DNA of 8,118 bases from Planococcus sp. (in: firmicutes) (GTDB taxonomy: Bacteria; Bacillota; Bacilli; Bacillales_A; Planococcaceae): positions 1 to 8,118 of the forward strand of contig JASLAI010000077.1 of the NCBI GenBank assembly GCA_030147225.1, in the 5' to 3' direction. The stretch's first letter is position 1. Every line of letters begins with the position of its first letter. The notes beneath the pieces are model-generated. The model made no database searches. It was given only the letters and a program-made list of their open reading frames with translations, and was not told where the DNA came from. Of the stretch, positions 1-6,377 are shown one piece after another. A program made the translations under genes and the position numbers.

Positions 1-50
1 ACTGAAACCAATTTTGTTAAATCGTTAATTTCCATTGCTTTTTTCGCCAT
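1..50 (-). CDS. Unrecognised protein, N-terminal 16 codons only (runs off the left edge)
   Basis: The minus strand carries an AGGAGG ribosome binding site (58-63) seven bases before an ATG at 48-50. The open frame then runs to the window edge and begins MAKKAMEINDLTKLVS. A second ATG overlapping the spacer leads to a stop after 12 codons, so the frame given here is the better one. Upstream is a good vegetative promoter, which makes this a separate transcription unit and not the tail of the lcfB transcript. Sixteen residues are too few to name a family and I do not recognise it. It starts about 210 bases past the lcfB stop, behind a terminator. Confidence 0.7.
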   Translation of the reverse strand, partial: MAKKAMEINDLTKLVS

Positions 51-57
51 TCCATTT

Positions 58-63
58 CCTCCT
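58..63 (-). promoter_or_regulatory. Ribosome binding site deciding the start of the left-edge gene
   Basis: On the minus strand this reads AGGAGG, a full Shine-Dalgarno match, seven bases upstream of the ATG at 48-50. It is the main reason for calling a gene at the edge. Confidence 0.75.
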
Positions 64-76
64 CGGATCCAACTAT

Positions 77-90
77 TTCGTAATTCGTAA
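77..90. repeat. Tandem 7-base direct repeat in the leader of the left-edge gene
   Basis: TTCGTAA occurs twice back to back (77-83 and 84-90), between the -10 box and the RBS of the left-edge gene. It could be a regulator binding site, but at this length and AT content it could also be chance. Confidence 0.35.
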
Positions 91-102
91 TACTGCTCTT
101 TA

Positions 103-131
103 ACTATAATAAAAAATGTCAGTTTTTTCAA
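103..131 (-). promoter_or_regulatory. Sigma-A type promoter of the left-edge gene
   Basis: On the minus strand a -35 box TTGAAA (126-131) is followed after exactly 17 bases by a -10 box TATAGT (103-108). The expected start of transcription is near 96, giving a leader of about 45 bases before the ATG at 50. The leader contains two adjacent copies of TTCGTAA (77-90). Confidence 0.6.
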
Positions 132-188
132 TCAATTTCTAATTAAGTGCTACTGTAAAAATAGTATTTCTTTCTTCTTTATGCACGA

Positions 189-218
189 AAAGGCTCCGAG
201 ATAAATCTCGGAGCCTTT
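189..218 (-). terminator. Intrinsic terminator of lcfB
   Basis: A perfect 13-bp stem (189-201 with 206-218, core GGCTCCGAGA) closes a 4-base loop. Read on the minus strand it is followed by a short T-run (TTTTCGTG). It lies about 45 bases past the lcfB stop codon. On the plus strand it is followed by only three Ts and no plus-strand gene reads into it. The bases between it and the lcfB stop hold nothing recognisable. Confidence 0.8.
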
Positions 219-261
219 ACTCAACGATTGAAAAATAACTTTACATTTCCAAATTAATAAA

Positions 262-1815
262 TTACTTTTGCATTGCCTGGTCTTTTAACGACCGGCGTAA
301 GATTTTGCCGGTTGTATTTTTCGGCAATTCTTCCAGCATCTCAATTTGTTTTGGAACTTTGTATTTTGCTAAATGCTCTGAACAATATGCCTTTAATTCC
401 TCTTTAGAAACACTTTGATCTTTCAGCACTACATAGGCACTGACTTCCTCACCGAAATCCGGGTCTGGCAAACCGACAACTGCCGCTTCCAAAACTGCTG
501 GATGGGCGAATAGTACTTCTTCGACTTCACGCGGATAAACATTGTACCCGCCTACAATGATCATGTCTTTTTTGCGGTCAACAATATAAAAATAGCCTTC
601 TTCGTCGATGCGCGCCAAATCACCGGTATACAACCACCCGTCACGAATTGTTGCAGCAGTTTCTTCCGGCATCTTATAATATCCCTTCATGACATTCGGT
701 CCACGAACAATCAGTTCACCGACTTCATTCGCAGCCACTTCTTCGCCCAATTCGTTGACGACTTTATTCTCGACATTGATGATCGATGTACCGATCGAAC
801 CTGCTTTCCGCTCCCGATCAATGGGATTGAAGCAAGTAACCGGTGAAGCCTCTGAAAGACCATAGCCTTCAGAAATTCGAACCTTAAATTTATCTTCGAA
901 ACTATGCAGCAAGGCTACCGGCATTGCCGAACCGCCGGAAACCGCCAAACGGACAGAAGCGAAATCAGCAGGATCCACATCCGGCAATTGGTTCATGAAG
1001 TTAAACATTGTCGGTACACCTGCAAAGACACTTGCTTTATGAGTCTTAATAGCATCAAATACCTCTGCCGGATTAAAGCGCGGCACCAGAATAATCGTAG
1101 CGCCTTGCAATAAAGGTGCGTTTACAACGACTGTCAGCGCGAACACATGAAATACCGGCAAAGTGGCAATGACCCGGTCATTTGCACCAATCTGCAGGTA
1201 TTGCCCCACATCACGAGCATTTGAATATAGATTCTGATGTGTCAGCATTGCCCCTTTCGGTTTTCCGGTAGTGCCGGACGTATACAAAATAACAGCATTA
1301 TCATTTGCTTCGACTTCAGCAAATTCAGTAAATGCAGTTGATTTACCAAGTAAGATTGTAAAGGAATAAACTTTGTCTTTTACTGCTTCAGGCAATTGTG
1401 CCATTTTCTCTAAAGTCGATGAATCTGTTTCACATATAACGTATGACTTTATTGCAGGCAGTGCATGGTGAGCTTTTTCAATCAACGGCAGTAAAGCGTC
1501 AAGTGCTACCAATACTTTGGCGTCACTGTTGTTGACTATGTAAGCGATTTCATCTGGTGTGTAGATTGGATTAATTGGAACTGCAATGGCCCCTAAACGC
1601 ATTGTGGCATATAAAGAAATCAAAAAATGTGGTGTGTTGCTCAAAAGAAATGCGACATGGTCCCCTTTTTCCACGCCTAACTCTTTTAAAGATCCAGCAA
1701 AAGCAGCAACCGACTGATCGAATTCCAAATAGCTTGTATCTTTCCCCATAAAGCTATATGCGACTCTAGAAGAATCCTGCTCAGCAATTTGATGAACACG
1801 TGTCATTAAATTCAT
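262..1815 (-). CDS. lcfB: Long-chain fatty acid-CoA ligase (LcfB/YhfL type)
   Basis: This enzyme activates long-chain fatty acids with ATP and CoA to acyl-CoA, the entry step to beta-oxidation. It belongs to the adenylate-forming (ANL) superfamily. The product carries the P-loop-like A3 motif YTSGTTGKPKG (about residues 178-188), the A5 motif GYGLSE (317-322), YTGD with its ATP-ribose aspartate (396-399), the hinge DRKKD (413-417) and the C-terminal catalytic lysine in PKNTTGK (K504). There is no signal peptide. From memory the whole sequence matches B. subtilis LcfB (513 aa) closely, for example in the stretch around YKMPEET and IIVGGYNVYPREVEEVL. The open frame extends two codons further, to 1821, but the AGAGGG ribosome binding site (1822-1827) abuts that ATG and sits six bases before the ATG at 1815. 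Starting there gives MNLMTRVH and 517 residues, as in LcfB, which also begins MNL. The gene has its own promoter and a FadR operator. Confidence 0.95.
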   Translation of the reverse strand: MNLMTRVHQIAEQDSSRVAYSFMGKDTSYLEFDQSVAAFAGSLKELGVEKGDHVAFLLSNTPHFLISLYATMRLGAIAVPINPIYTPDEIAYIVNNSDAKVLVALDALLPLIEKAHHALPAIKSYVICETDSSTLEKMAQLPEAVKDKVYSFTILLGKSTAFTEFAEVEANDNAVILYTSGTTGKPKGAMLTHQNLYSNARDVGQYLQIGANDRVIATLPVFHVFALTVVVNAPLLQGATIILVPRFNPAEVFDAIKTHKASVFAGVPTMFNFMNQLPDVDPADFASVRLAVSGGSAMPVALLHSFEDKFKVRISEGYGLSEASPVTCFNPIDRERKAGSIGTSIINVENKVVNELGEEVAANEVGELIVRGPNVMKGYYKMPEETAATIRDGWLYTGDLARIDEEGYFYIVDRKKDMIIVGGYNVYPREVEEVLFAHPAVLEAAVVGLPDPDFGEEVSAYVVLKDQSVSKEELKAYCSEHLAKYKVPKQIEMLEELPKNTTGKILRRSLKDQAMQK

Positions 1816-1821
1816 TTCCAT

Positions 1822-1827
1822 CCCTCT
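1822..1827 (-). promoter_or_regulatory. Ribosome binding site that fixes the lcfB start
   Basis: AGAGGG on the minus strand touches the first ATG (1821) directly, which is unusable spacing, and lies six bases from the next in-frame ATG (1815). It therefore supports the shorter protein. Confidence 0.65.
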
Positions 1828-1834
1828 TTCGTGT

Positions 1835-1852
1835 TGAATGAATACTCATTCA
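1835..1852. promoter_or_regulatory. FadR (YsiA) operator upstream of lcfB
   Basis: The sequence TGAATGAATACTCATTCA is an inverted repeat with 7-base arms TGAATGA and TCATTCA. As I recall it, the B. subtilis FadR box is TGAATGAMTANTCATTCA, and every position agrees. FadR is a TetR-family repressor of fatty acid degradation genes that releases DNA when bound by long-chain acyl-CoA, and lcfB is a known member of its regulon. The box lies roughly 10 to 30 bases downstream of the predicted transcription start and just before the RBS, where a bound repressor would block early elongation or promoter clearance. No fadR gene is present in the window. Confidence 0.88.
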
Positions 1853-1869
1853 TATTTATTGCTGTTTTC

Positions 1870-1898
1870 ATTATAAAATAAATCTTCAGACAATACAA
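1870..1898 (-). promoter_or_regulatory. Sigma-A promoter of lcfB
   Basis: On the minus strand the -35 box TTGTAT (1893-1898) and a perfect -10 box TATAAT (1870-1875) are separated by exactly 17 bases. The transcription start is expected near 1863, about 48 bases before the ATG at 1815. The FadR operator lies within this leader. Confidence 0.75.
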
Positions 1899-1902
1899 CA
1901 GA

Positions 1903-1920
1903 CACCGTAAAATTACGGTG
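1903..1920 (-). terminator. Small hairpin overlapping the permease stop codon, possible operon terminator
   Basis: CACCGTAA (1903-1910) pairs with TTACGGTG (1913-1920), an 8-bp stem with only two bases between the arms. The permease stop codon (1913-1915) is part of the stem. On the minus strand it is followed by TCTGTTGTATT, which is T-rich but not a clean T-run. The position is right for the end of the module transcript and it lies just before the lcfB promoter. Termination is probably leaky. Confidence 0.4.
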
Positions 1921-3850
1921 CCTGAAGATGGGCGACATAGCGCCAGCGTATTAAGAAAAAATAGAGAATTTGTGCAACCGTAAAGCCGCCCAGCACAATG
2001 GCCATTTCGATAAGAATCGAAAGCTCAGCAAATTCCTCCCAAACTACTTGAAGCGATATAAAAGCAAATGCACTGTGCAGCAACGCAAGGGCCCAAGGCA
2101 AAAAGAATTGAGGAATTAGTTGGCGATTGACGATTTTCCCCAATTCCTTGTCTGTCATACCTAGGCGGATCAGCAGTTTATACTGTTTCCGATCCCGTTC
2201 AAGTCCGGTATACAATTTAAAATAGATGAAACTTCCGGCTGCCAAAAGAAAGACTGCTGCTACCATGACCCCAATAAACAACAGCAATGCAAACGAAGAT
2301 TTAAACCAGCGGTAGTCATCACCGGGGTTTTCAAAAAAGAAATTTACTCCGCTGAAGTCTGCATTTTCTACTGCATTATCTACTGTTTCAGTTAATTGCC
2401 TGCCAATGTTGACCGTTTCTGTCCAATTTACTATATCAAACGCATAATAAGAAAAATCTGATCTTCCTTGTTCATATCCCAGAAGAGGTTCATCAATCGC
2501 TTCATAATCAGCGTCGCTCACCACAATCGTGTTAACGTTTAAGGTGTGGGTGGGAAATACCACATGTGGATAAGTAGCGCGAATTGACAGAGAGACGCCG
2601 CTTTCGAACAATACAGTTTCGACGCTGGTGCGTTCCAGTGTCCTTAAAGAATCCAGCGTAAATGGTACAAACAGCCCTTCGCCTTCCTGCAATTGCGCTG
2701 GTTCAAAATCAAGCGCCCCTACTAAACGGTTAAATTCGGAAAGCGATAAAATATCGACATCGTTGCCAGTAGCTCCTGAAGTTTGGCGTTTGACCTTCAG
2801 CTTTACCAAATCATAAGATAATTGTTCGTTTTCCAGTTGGCTGGTCAGCCGTTCAACGTGCTCCGCTTCCTGTTCATTTCCATCGAATGAAATATAAACC
2901 AGCCCTAGAGGATTGGATTCACGGAAATCTCCTGTGTAGGACATGAAAGAAGCCAAAGTTCCTACTGTCAAAAAGGCCACAGTTGAAACGATCGTGACAA
3001 TGAAAAACATTTGTGCACTGTCTTTCAGTTTGACCGAAGCTTCAGCTAATGACACCAGCCGCGTCTTTTCCCAATAGACATTCTTTTTGCGTTTATACAG
3101 CCGCAACAAAGTATGCAGCGTATGGGTAAAAAATAAATAGGTTCCGAAAGTGGCAAGTGGTGGAACGATGAAAATCATTTGATAGACAGTCTGGTCTGAC
3201 ACATTTGCGGCAAAAGCGTAGGCCGTTACCAGAAAGACGATGCCCATAATAGACAGCATGGTCGAAGATTTTGTTTCTTCTTCCACTTTCCAAAAGCCCT
3301 GCAGCAAATCGACAATCCTTTTTGTTCGGATAAAACCGACACTGACGAAAGAAATAATAACGAACAGGCTAGCAAATGCGGCAATCGTCAATAGGAACGG
3401 TTCCCAGGACACATAGAGCGGCAAGTTATCCAACTCCATGATTTCCCGTCCGATCATAAAAAAGAATTTAGAAAAAGCAAAACCGAATATAATGCCGGTC
3501 ACAGTCGATACGGTACCGATAATCAGCATTTCAAAAAAAATCAGTTTATTCAATTGCTTTTTCGTCATCCCTAAGTGCATCAGGACACCAAATTCCTTAG
3601 AACGAGCCTGCAGAAAAGCGCTCATTGAATAAAACAGGAAAAACAGCGTAAAAATATACAACACTACTTCTGCAATCAGCATGCCGCGGATAGCGAGCAA
3701 CCGTAGCCCTTCCTCTTCAAACGCCGGATGAAAAATGAACATGGAGTAGACAAAAAATACCATGACTGAAAATACACTGGCTAAAAAGAAAGCCGCATAG
3801 TTTCTTCGGTTGCGGAAAACGTTATGGTAAGCGAGTTGCCGAAAGGTCAT
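1913..3850 (-). CDS. BceB-type ABC transporter permease (FtsX family, 10 TM, large extracellular domain)
   Basis: This is the membrane subunit of a BceAB-type peptide-antibiotic resistance transporter, which in known systems also forms a sensing complex with its histidine kinase. The 645 residues show hydrophobic segments near 18-38, 58-78, 105-133, 153-173, 199-217, 225-245, 281-302, 520-545, 577-602 and 610-633. Between TM7 and TM8 lies a hydrophilic domain of about 217 residues (303-519), the hallmark of the BceB group and its likely substrate-recognition part. Two related cytoplasmic motifs, RSKEFGVLMHLGMTKKQL (83-100) and a second with RDRKQYKLLIRLGMTDKEL features (552-570), follow TM2 and TM8, as in FtsX-fold permeases. 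The ATG at 3848-3850 has a G-rich RBS (GGGGGG) eight bases upstream and lies 29 bases inside the ATPase gene, which suggests translational coupling. The substrate (bacitracin, a lantibiotic, another cell-wall peptide) cannot be read from the sequence. Confidence 0.92.
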   Translation of the reverse strand: MTFRQLAYHNVFRNRRNYAAFFLASVFSVMVFFVYSMFIFHPAFEEEGLRLLAIRGMLIAEVVLYIFTLFFLFYSMSAFLQARSKEFGVLMHLGMTKKQLNKLIFFEMLIIGTVSTVTGIIFGFAFSKFFFMIGREIMELDNLPLYVSWEPFLLTIAAFASLFVIISFVSVGFIRTKRIVDLLQGFWKVEEETKSSTMLSIMGIVFLVTAYAFAANVSDQTVYQMIFIVPPLATFGTYLFFTHTLHTLLRLYKRKKNVYWEKTRLVSLAEASVKLKDSAQMFFIVTIVSTVAFLTVGTLASFMSYTGDFRESNPLGLVYISFDGNEQEAEHVERLTSQLENEQLSYDLVKLKVKRQTSGATGNDVDILSLSEFNRLVGALDFEPAQLQEGEGLFVPFTLDSLRTLERTSVETVLFESGVSLSIRATYPHVVFPTHTLNVNTIVVSDADYEAIDEPLLGYEQGRSDFSYYAFDIVNWTETVNIGRQLTETVDNAVENADFSGVNFFFENPGDDYRWFKSSFALLLFIGVMVAAVFLLAAGSFIYFKLYTGLERDRKQYKLLIRLGMTDKELGKIVNRQLIPQFFLPWALALLHSAFAFISLQVVWEEFAELSILIEMAIVLGGFTVAQILYFFLIRWRYVAHLQAP

Positions 3851-4595
3851 TCACGGATCCCCCCAGCAGCGAAAGCACATTTAGGATCCGCTGATAAAAT
3901 GTCTGACGCCGTTCATCCCCATAAATTTCATTGAAAAACTCACCATCTTTGATAAAGAGGACACGGTCACAATAACTTGCAGCTATCGGATCATGTGTCA
4001 CCATTATGATAGTCGTATCACTTTCATTAACAACATTAGATAAAATTTCAAGGACGTCGCGTGAAGATTTGGAATCCAAATTTCCGGTCGGTTCGTCAGC
4101 AAGAATAAGTGCCGGCTGGTGGATCAGGGCACGGCCAATCGCAGTCCGCTGAGCTTCCCCGCCGGAAATTTCATTCGGTTTTTTATGAAGGATCGATGTC
4201 AGCCCCAGACGTTTTGCAATAGCGAGCACTCGTCTCGCCATTTCATCGACAGGTGCATAATCCAGTGTCAAAGGCAATACCAAGTTTTCTTCAACGGTCA
4301 GCATCTGAAGTAAATTAAAATCCTGGAAAACAAACCCCAATTCCCTTCTGCGAAACAAGGCAAGTTCATTTTTGTCCAATAAATGCGGATTGGTGCCATC
4401 AATCAAAATTTCTCCGGAAGTCAGCGAATCAATGGTTGATATTAAGTTCAGCAATGTCGTTTTTCCGCTGCCGGATGGACCCATCACGGCGAGAAATTCA
4501 CCTTTTTCCACTGTAAAGCTCAGCTGGTTGACCGCTCGGTGAGTCACTTTGCCCTCGTATACTTTTGTCACTTCGTCGATTTTCACTACTGTCAT
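3822..4595 (-). CDS. BceA-type ABC transporter ATP-binding protein
   Basis: This is the ATPase subunit that powers the adjacent permease, in the LolD/MacB-like group of exporter and detoxification ATPases. Counting from the start chosen here (257 residues), it has Walker A GPSGSGKT (39-46), Q-loop VFQDFN (Q91), signature SGGEAQR (144-150), Walker B ILADEPTGNLD (164-174) and the switch histidine in MVTHD (H201). All catalytic positions are intact. The open frame begins at 4616, but its codons 3-6 are the Shine-Dalgarno itself (AGGAGG, 4602-4607), so the real start is the ATG at 4595 (six-base spacing, MTVVKIDEV) or the one at 4598. The start lies inside the upstream kinase gene (98-base overlap) and the end overlaps the permease start by 29 bases. 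The C-terminus ends in a short tail after FYQRILNVLSLLGG. Confidence 0.92.
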   Translation of the reverse strand: MTVVKIDEVTKVYEGKVTHRAVNQLSFTVEKGEFLAVMGPSGSGKTTLLNLISTIDSLTSGEILIDGTNPHLLDKNELALFRRRELGFVFQDFNLLQMLTVEENLVLPLTLDYAPVDEMARRVLAIAKRLGLTSILHKKPNEISGGEAQRTAIGRALIHQPALILADEPTGNLDSKSSRDVLEILSNVVNESDTTIIMVTHDPIAASYCDRVLFIKDGEFFNEIYGDERRQTFYQRILNVLSLLGGSVNDLSATRLP

Positions 4596-5601
4596 CATTT
4601 TCCTCCTGTGTTGCAAACTCTTGGTTGAAGAACAGTACAGAGACGGTTGTCCCTTCTCCTTGAACTGAAGAAATCGACAGTTCGTGGCCCAGTTTCCGGC
4701 ACACTTCTTTGGCTAGAAATAACCCCATTCCTGTAGATTCCCCAATCTTCCGTCCATTTTCTCCAGTGAAAAACGGTTTGGTCACACGCGGCAGATCAGA
4801 TGAGGGAATTCCGATGCCTTCATCCCGAATCGTAAGAAGCGTGTTGCCATTTACACATTCCGTCGCAATCAGCACCTTTTTGTTCGGTTCGAATGTATAC
4901 TTGACCGCATTCGTCAGAAATTGTCCAATGATAAACTTCATCCATTTTTGATCAGTCGCCACTGTGTGCTCTTCCCCAATTGAAATTTCCGGATAGACAC
5001 GCTTGGAAATAAATAACCGCTTATTCTCTGTGGCCACTTCGCTGACCAAAGACCTCAAATTGATCTGTTCAATCTGCATATCCTGTTCAAACGTATCCAA
5101 TCGTGCATTCATCAATACCGTATCCAACCCGGCTTTCAGCCGGTCCATTTCTTCACGGACACTATTCTTATCCAATTCCTGTTCTTCCTGAAGCAGCATA
5201 TGCATAACCGATAAAGGTGTTTTCATTTGGTGCACCCACTGATTCATAAACTGAAGATGACGGTTTTGGGAAGCATAAAGGGATTGCACTTCATGCTGAT
5301 ACAATCGATACAATTTCTGCATATAGATTTCGTTTTGAATCTGTTCAGGGGATTTCCCTTCACGCTGAAGCACATGTTCCATATTTTCCGGCGTCGATAA
5401 TATCCGTTGATAGTACTGATAGCGTTTAGCGAAGCGGGCCGTTAAGAACGTCAGGACCAATACACTGCTGATCACAAATGAATAGATGGCTGTATCCACA
5501 TTGCGAAAGCCGTCCAGCCAATACAGCAGCATAATGAATGCCACCAGCACGATTTGGAAGACGATGAAAGCCGCATGCTCTTTCAAAAATAAGCGCAGCA
5601 T
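4498..5601 (-). CDS. BceS-type intramembrane-sensing histidine kinase with extended C-terminal tail
   Basis: This is the sensor kinase of the module. Kinases of this group lack a real extracellular sensor domain and receive the signal from the BceB-type permease. The 367 residues show TM1 (about 12-29), a short loop and TM2 (about 39-56), then a coiled linker. The phospho-accepting histidine is H124 in VHQMKTPLS, followed by the N-box asparagine (N231 in FLTNAVKYT), G1 box DEGIGIP (260-266), a KPFFTG F-box region (275-280) and G2 box GMGLFL (291-296). The catalytic domain looks complete by about residue 326 (SVLFFNQEF). The last 40 or so residues are polar and low in complexity and are encoded over the RBS and first 32 codons of the ATPase gene. 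From memory, family members are about 325-335 residues long, so this tail is unusual. The start overlaps the response regulator stop (TGATG) and has AGGAGG seven bases upstream (5609-5614). Confidence 0.92.
   Translation of the reverse strand: MLRLFLKEHAAFIVFQIVLVAFIMLLYWLDGFRNVDTAIYSFVISSVLVLTFLTARFAKRYQYYQRILSTPENMEHVLQREGKSPEQIQNEIYMQKLYRLYQHEVQSLYASQNRHLQFMNQWVHQMKTPLSVMHMLLQEEQELDKNSVREEMDRLKAGLDTVLMNARLDTFEQDMQIEQINLRSLVSEVATENKRLFISKRVYPEISIGEEHTVATDQKWMKFIIGQFLTNAVKYTFEPNKKVLIATECVNGNTLLTIRDEGIGIPSSDLPRVTKPFFTGENGRKIGESTGMGLFLAKEVCRKLGHELSISSVQGEGTTVSVLFFNQEFATQEENDDSSENRRSDKSIRGQSDSPSGQPAELYSGKR
4602..4607 (-). promoter_or_regulatory. Ribosome binding site that fixes the ABC ATPase start
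   Basis: AGGAGG on the minus strand is followed by AAAATGATG. It lies six bases from the ATG at 4595 and three from the ATG at 4598. It is within the coding region of the kinase, so ribosomes can load here independently of the kinase stop at 4498. Confidence 0.8.
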
Positions 5602-6305
5602 CAGGCTTCCTCCTCATGAAGCAGCAGGCGGTATCCTGCTCCTCTAACAGTTTCAATAACGGACTTGACACCGTAATCAGAAAGCTTTTTTCGAACCCTC
5701 GTCATATTAACATTGAGCGTGTTTTCATCCACAAATGCTTGATCATCCCACAGCTCCTCAAGCAGTTGTTCGCGCGATACCACTTTTGGGTAATTGGTTA
5801 GCAGAAGTTCCAGGATCGTGCACTCTTTTTTCTGCAGTGGAATAGCTTCTGCCTTTACATGCAACTCCATCCGCTCCATGAACAATACGATTCGCCCTGC
5901 TTTGATCGAACGCTCTTCCTGTTTTGGTGCATATTCGCCATAGGCTCTGCGCAAATGGCTTCTTATTTTTGCAAGGACGATTTCGTAATGGAAAGGTTTC
6001 GTAATAAAATCATCTCCGCCATTTTCCAGCGCGAAGACCTGGTCCATTTCCCCTGAACGAGCAGAAATAAATAATATTGGACAAGTGGTTTGCTGCCTAA
6101 GTTGGCGGCACCAATAATAACCATCATAAGAAGGTAAGTTGATATCAAGCAAAATCAAATGGGGATCAAAAGCTTCGAATTCTTCGATGATCTGATCAAA
6201 ATCTTTTGCGGTTTCTACTTCGTAATGATATTTCCGTAAGGTTTCTGCCAATAACTCCGCAATTTTCAAATCATCTTCTACAATGAAGATCCGTTGAACA
6301 GCCAC
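5601..6305 (-). CDS. BceR-type response regulator (OmpR/PhoB family)
   Basis: This cytoplasmic transcription factor is activated by phosphorylation from the adjacent kinase. From the start used here (234 residues) the receiver domain has the acidic pocket VEDD (E10, D11, D12), phospho-acceptor D54 in LILLDINLPSYDG, the switch serine in FISARS (S81) and the conserved lysine in FITKPFH (K103). A winged-helix DNA-binding domain follows (about 130-230), with recognition helix DENTLNVNMTRVRKKL and the C-terminal hairpin VRGAGYRL. The open frame extends to an ATG at 6335, but AAGGGGG (6313-6319) lies seven bases before a GTG at 6303-6305, giving MAVQRIFIVEDD, a normal receiver beginning. The longer form would add a basic MERKRKGGII leader, which is really RBS sequence. 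Its stop shares one base with the kinase start. Likely targets are its own module, but no clear operator was found. Confidence 0.93.
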   Translation of the reverse strand: MAVQRIFIVEDDLKIAELLAETLRKYHYEVETAKDFDQIIEEFEAFDPHLILLDINLPSYDGYYWCRQLRQQTTCPILFISARSGEMDQVFALENGGDDFITKPFHYEIVLAKIRSHLRRAYGEYAPKQEERSIKAGRIVLFMERMELHVKAEAIPLQKKECTILELLLTNYPKVVSREQLLEELWDDQAFVDENTLNVNMTRVRKKLSDYGVKSVIETVRGAGYRLLLHEEEA

Positions 6306-6312
6306 AATGATT

Positions 6313-6319
6313 CCCCCTT
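6313..6319 (-). promoter_or_regulatory. Ribosome binding site that points to a GTG start for the response regulator
   Basis: AAGGGGG on the minus strand is seven bases before the GTG at 6303-6305 and lies inside the longer reading frame that starts with ATG at 6335. The alternative ATG has only T- and A-rich terminator sequence upstream and no RBS. Confidence 0.7.
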
Positions 6320-6340
6320 TCCTTTTTCTTTCCATTTTAA

Positions 6341-6368
6341 CAAAAGAGCCTGCATAAATGCAGGCTCT
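6341..6368 (-). terminator. Intrinsic terminator of lplJ
   Basis: An 11-bp perfect stem (6345-6355 with 6358-6368; arms AGAGCCTGCAT and ATGCAGGCTCT) is followed on the minus strand by TTTTGTTAAAA. It begins ten bases past the lplJ stop codon and ends about 35-40 bases before the response regulator GTG. It should separate lplJ from the four-gene module. Confidence 0.8.
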
Positions 6369-6377
6369 AGAGAATTC

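Noticed and set aside
904..1113. Plus-strand 69-codon frame inside lcfB
   Set aside because: Antisense to a conserved catalytic gene, no RBS, no recognisable protein; a shadow frame.
1855..1875. Possible catabolite-response (cre) element next to the lcfB -10 box (ATGAAAACAGCAAT on the minus strand)
   Set aside because: It lacks the central CG and the right half is poor; too weak to call against the cre consensus.
5426..5671. 81-codon minus-strand frame across the regulator/kinase junction
   Set aside because: Overlaps two well-supported genes in another frame, with no similarity to a known protein; a shadow.
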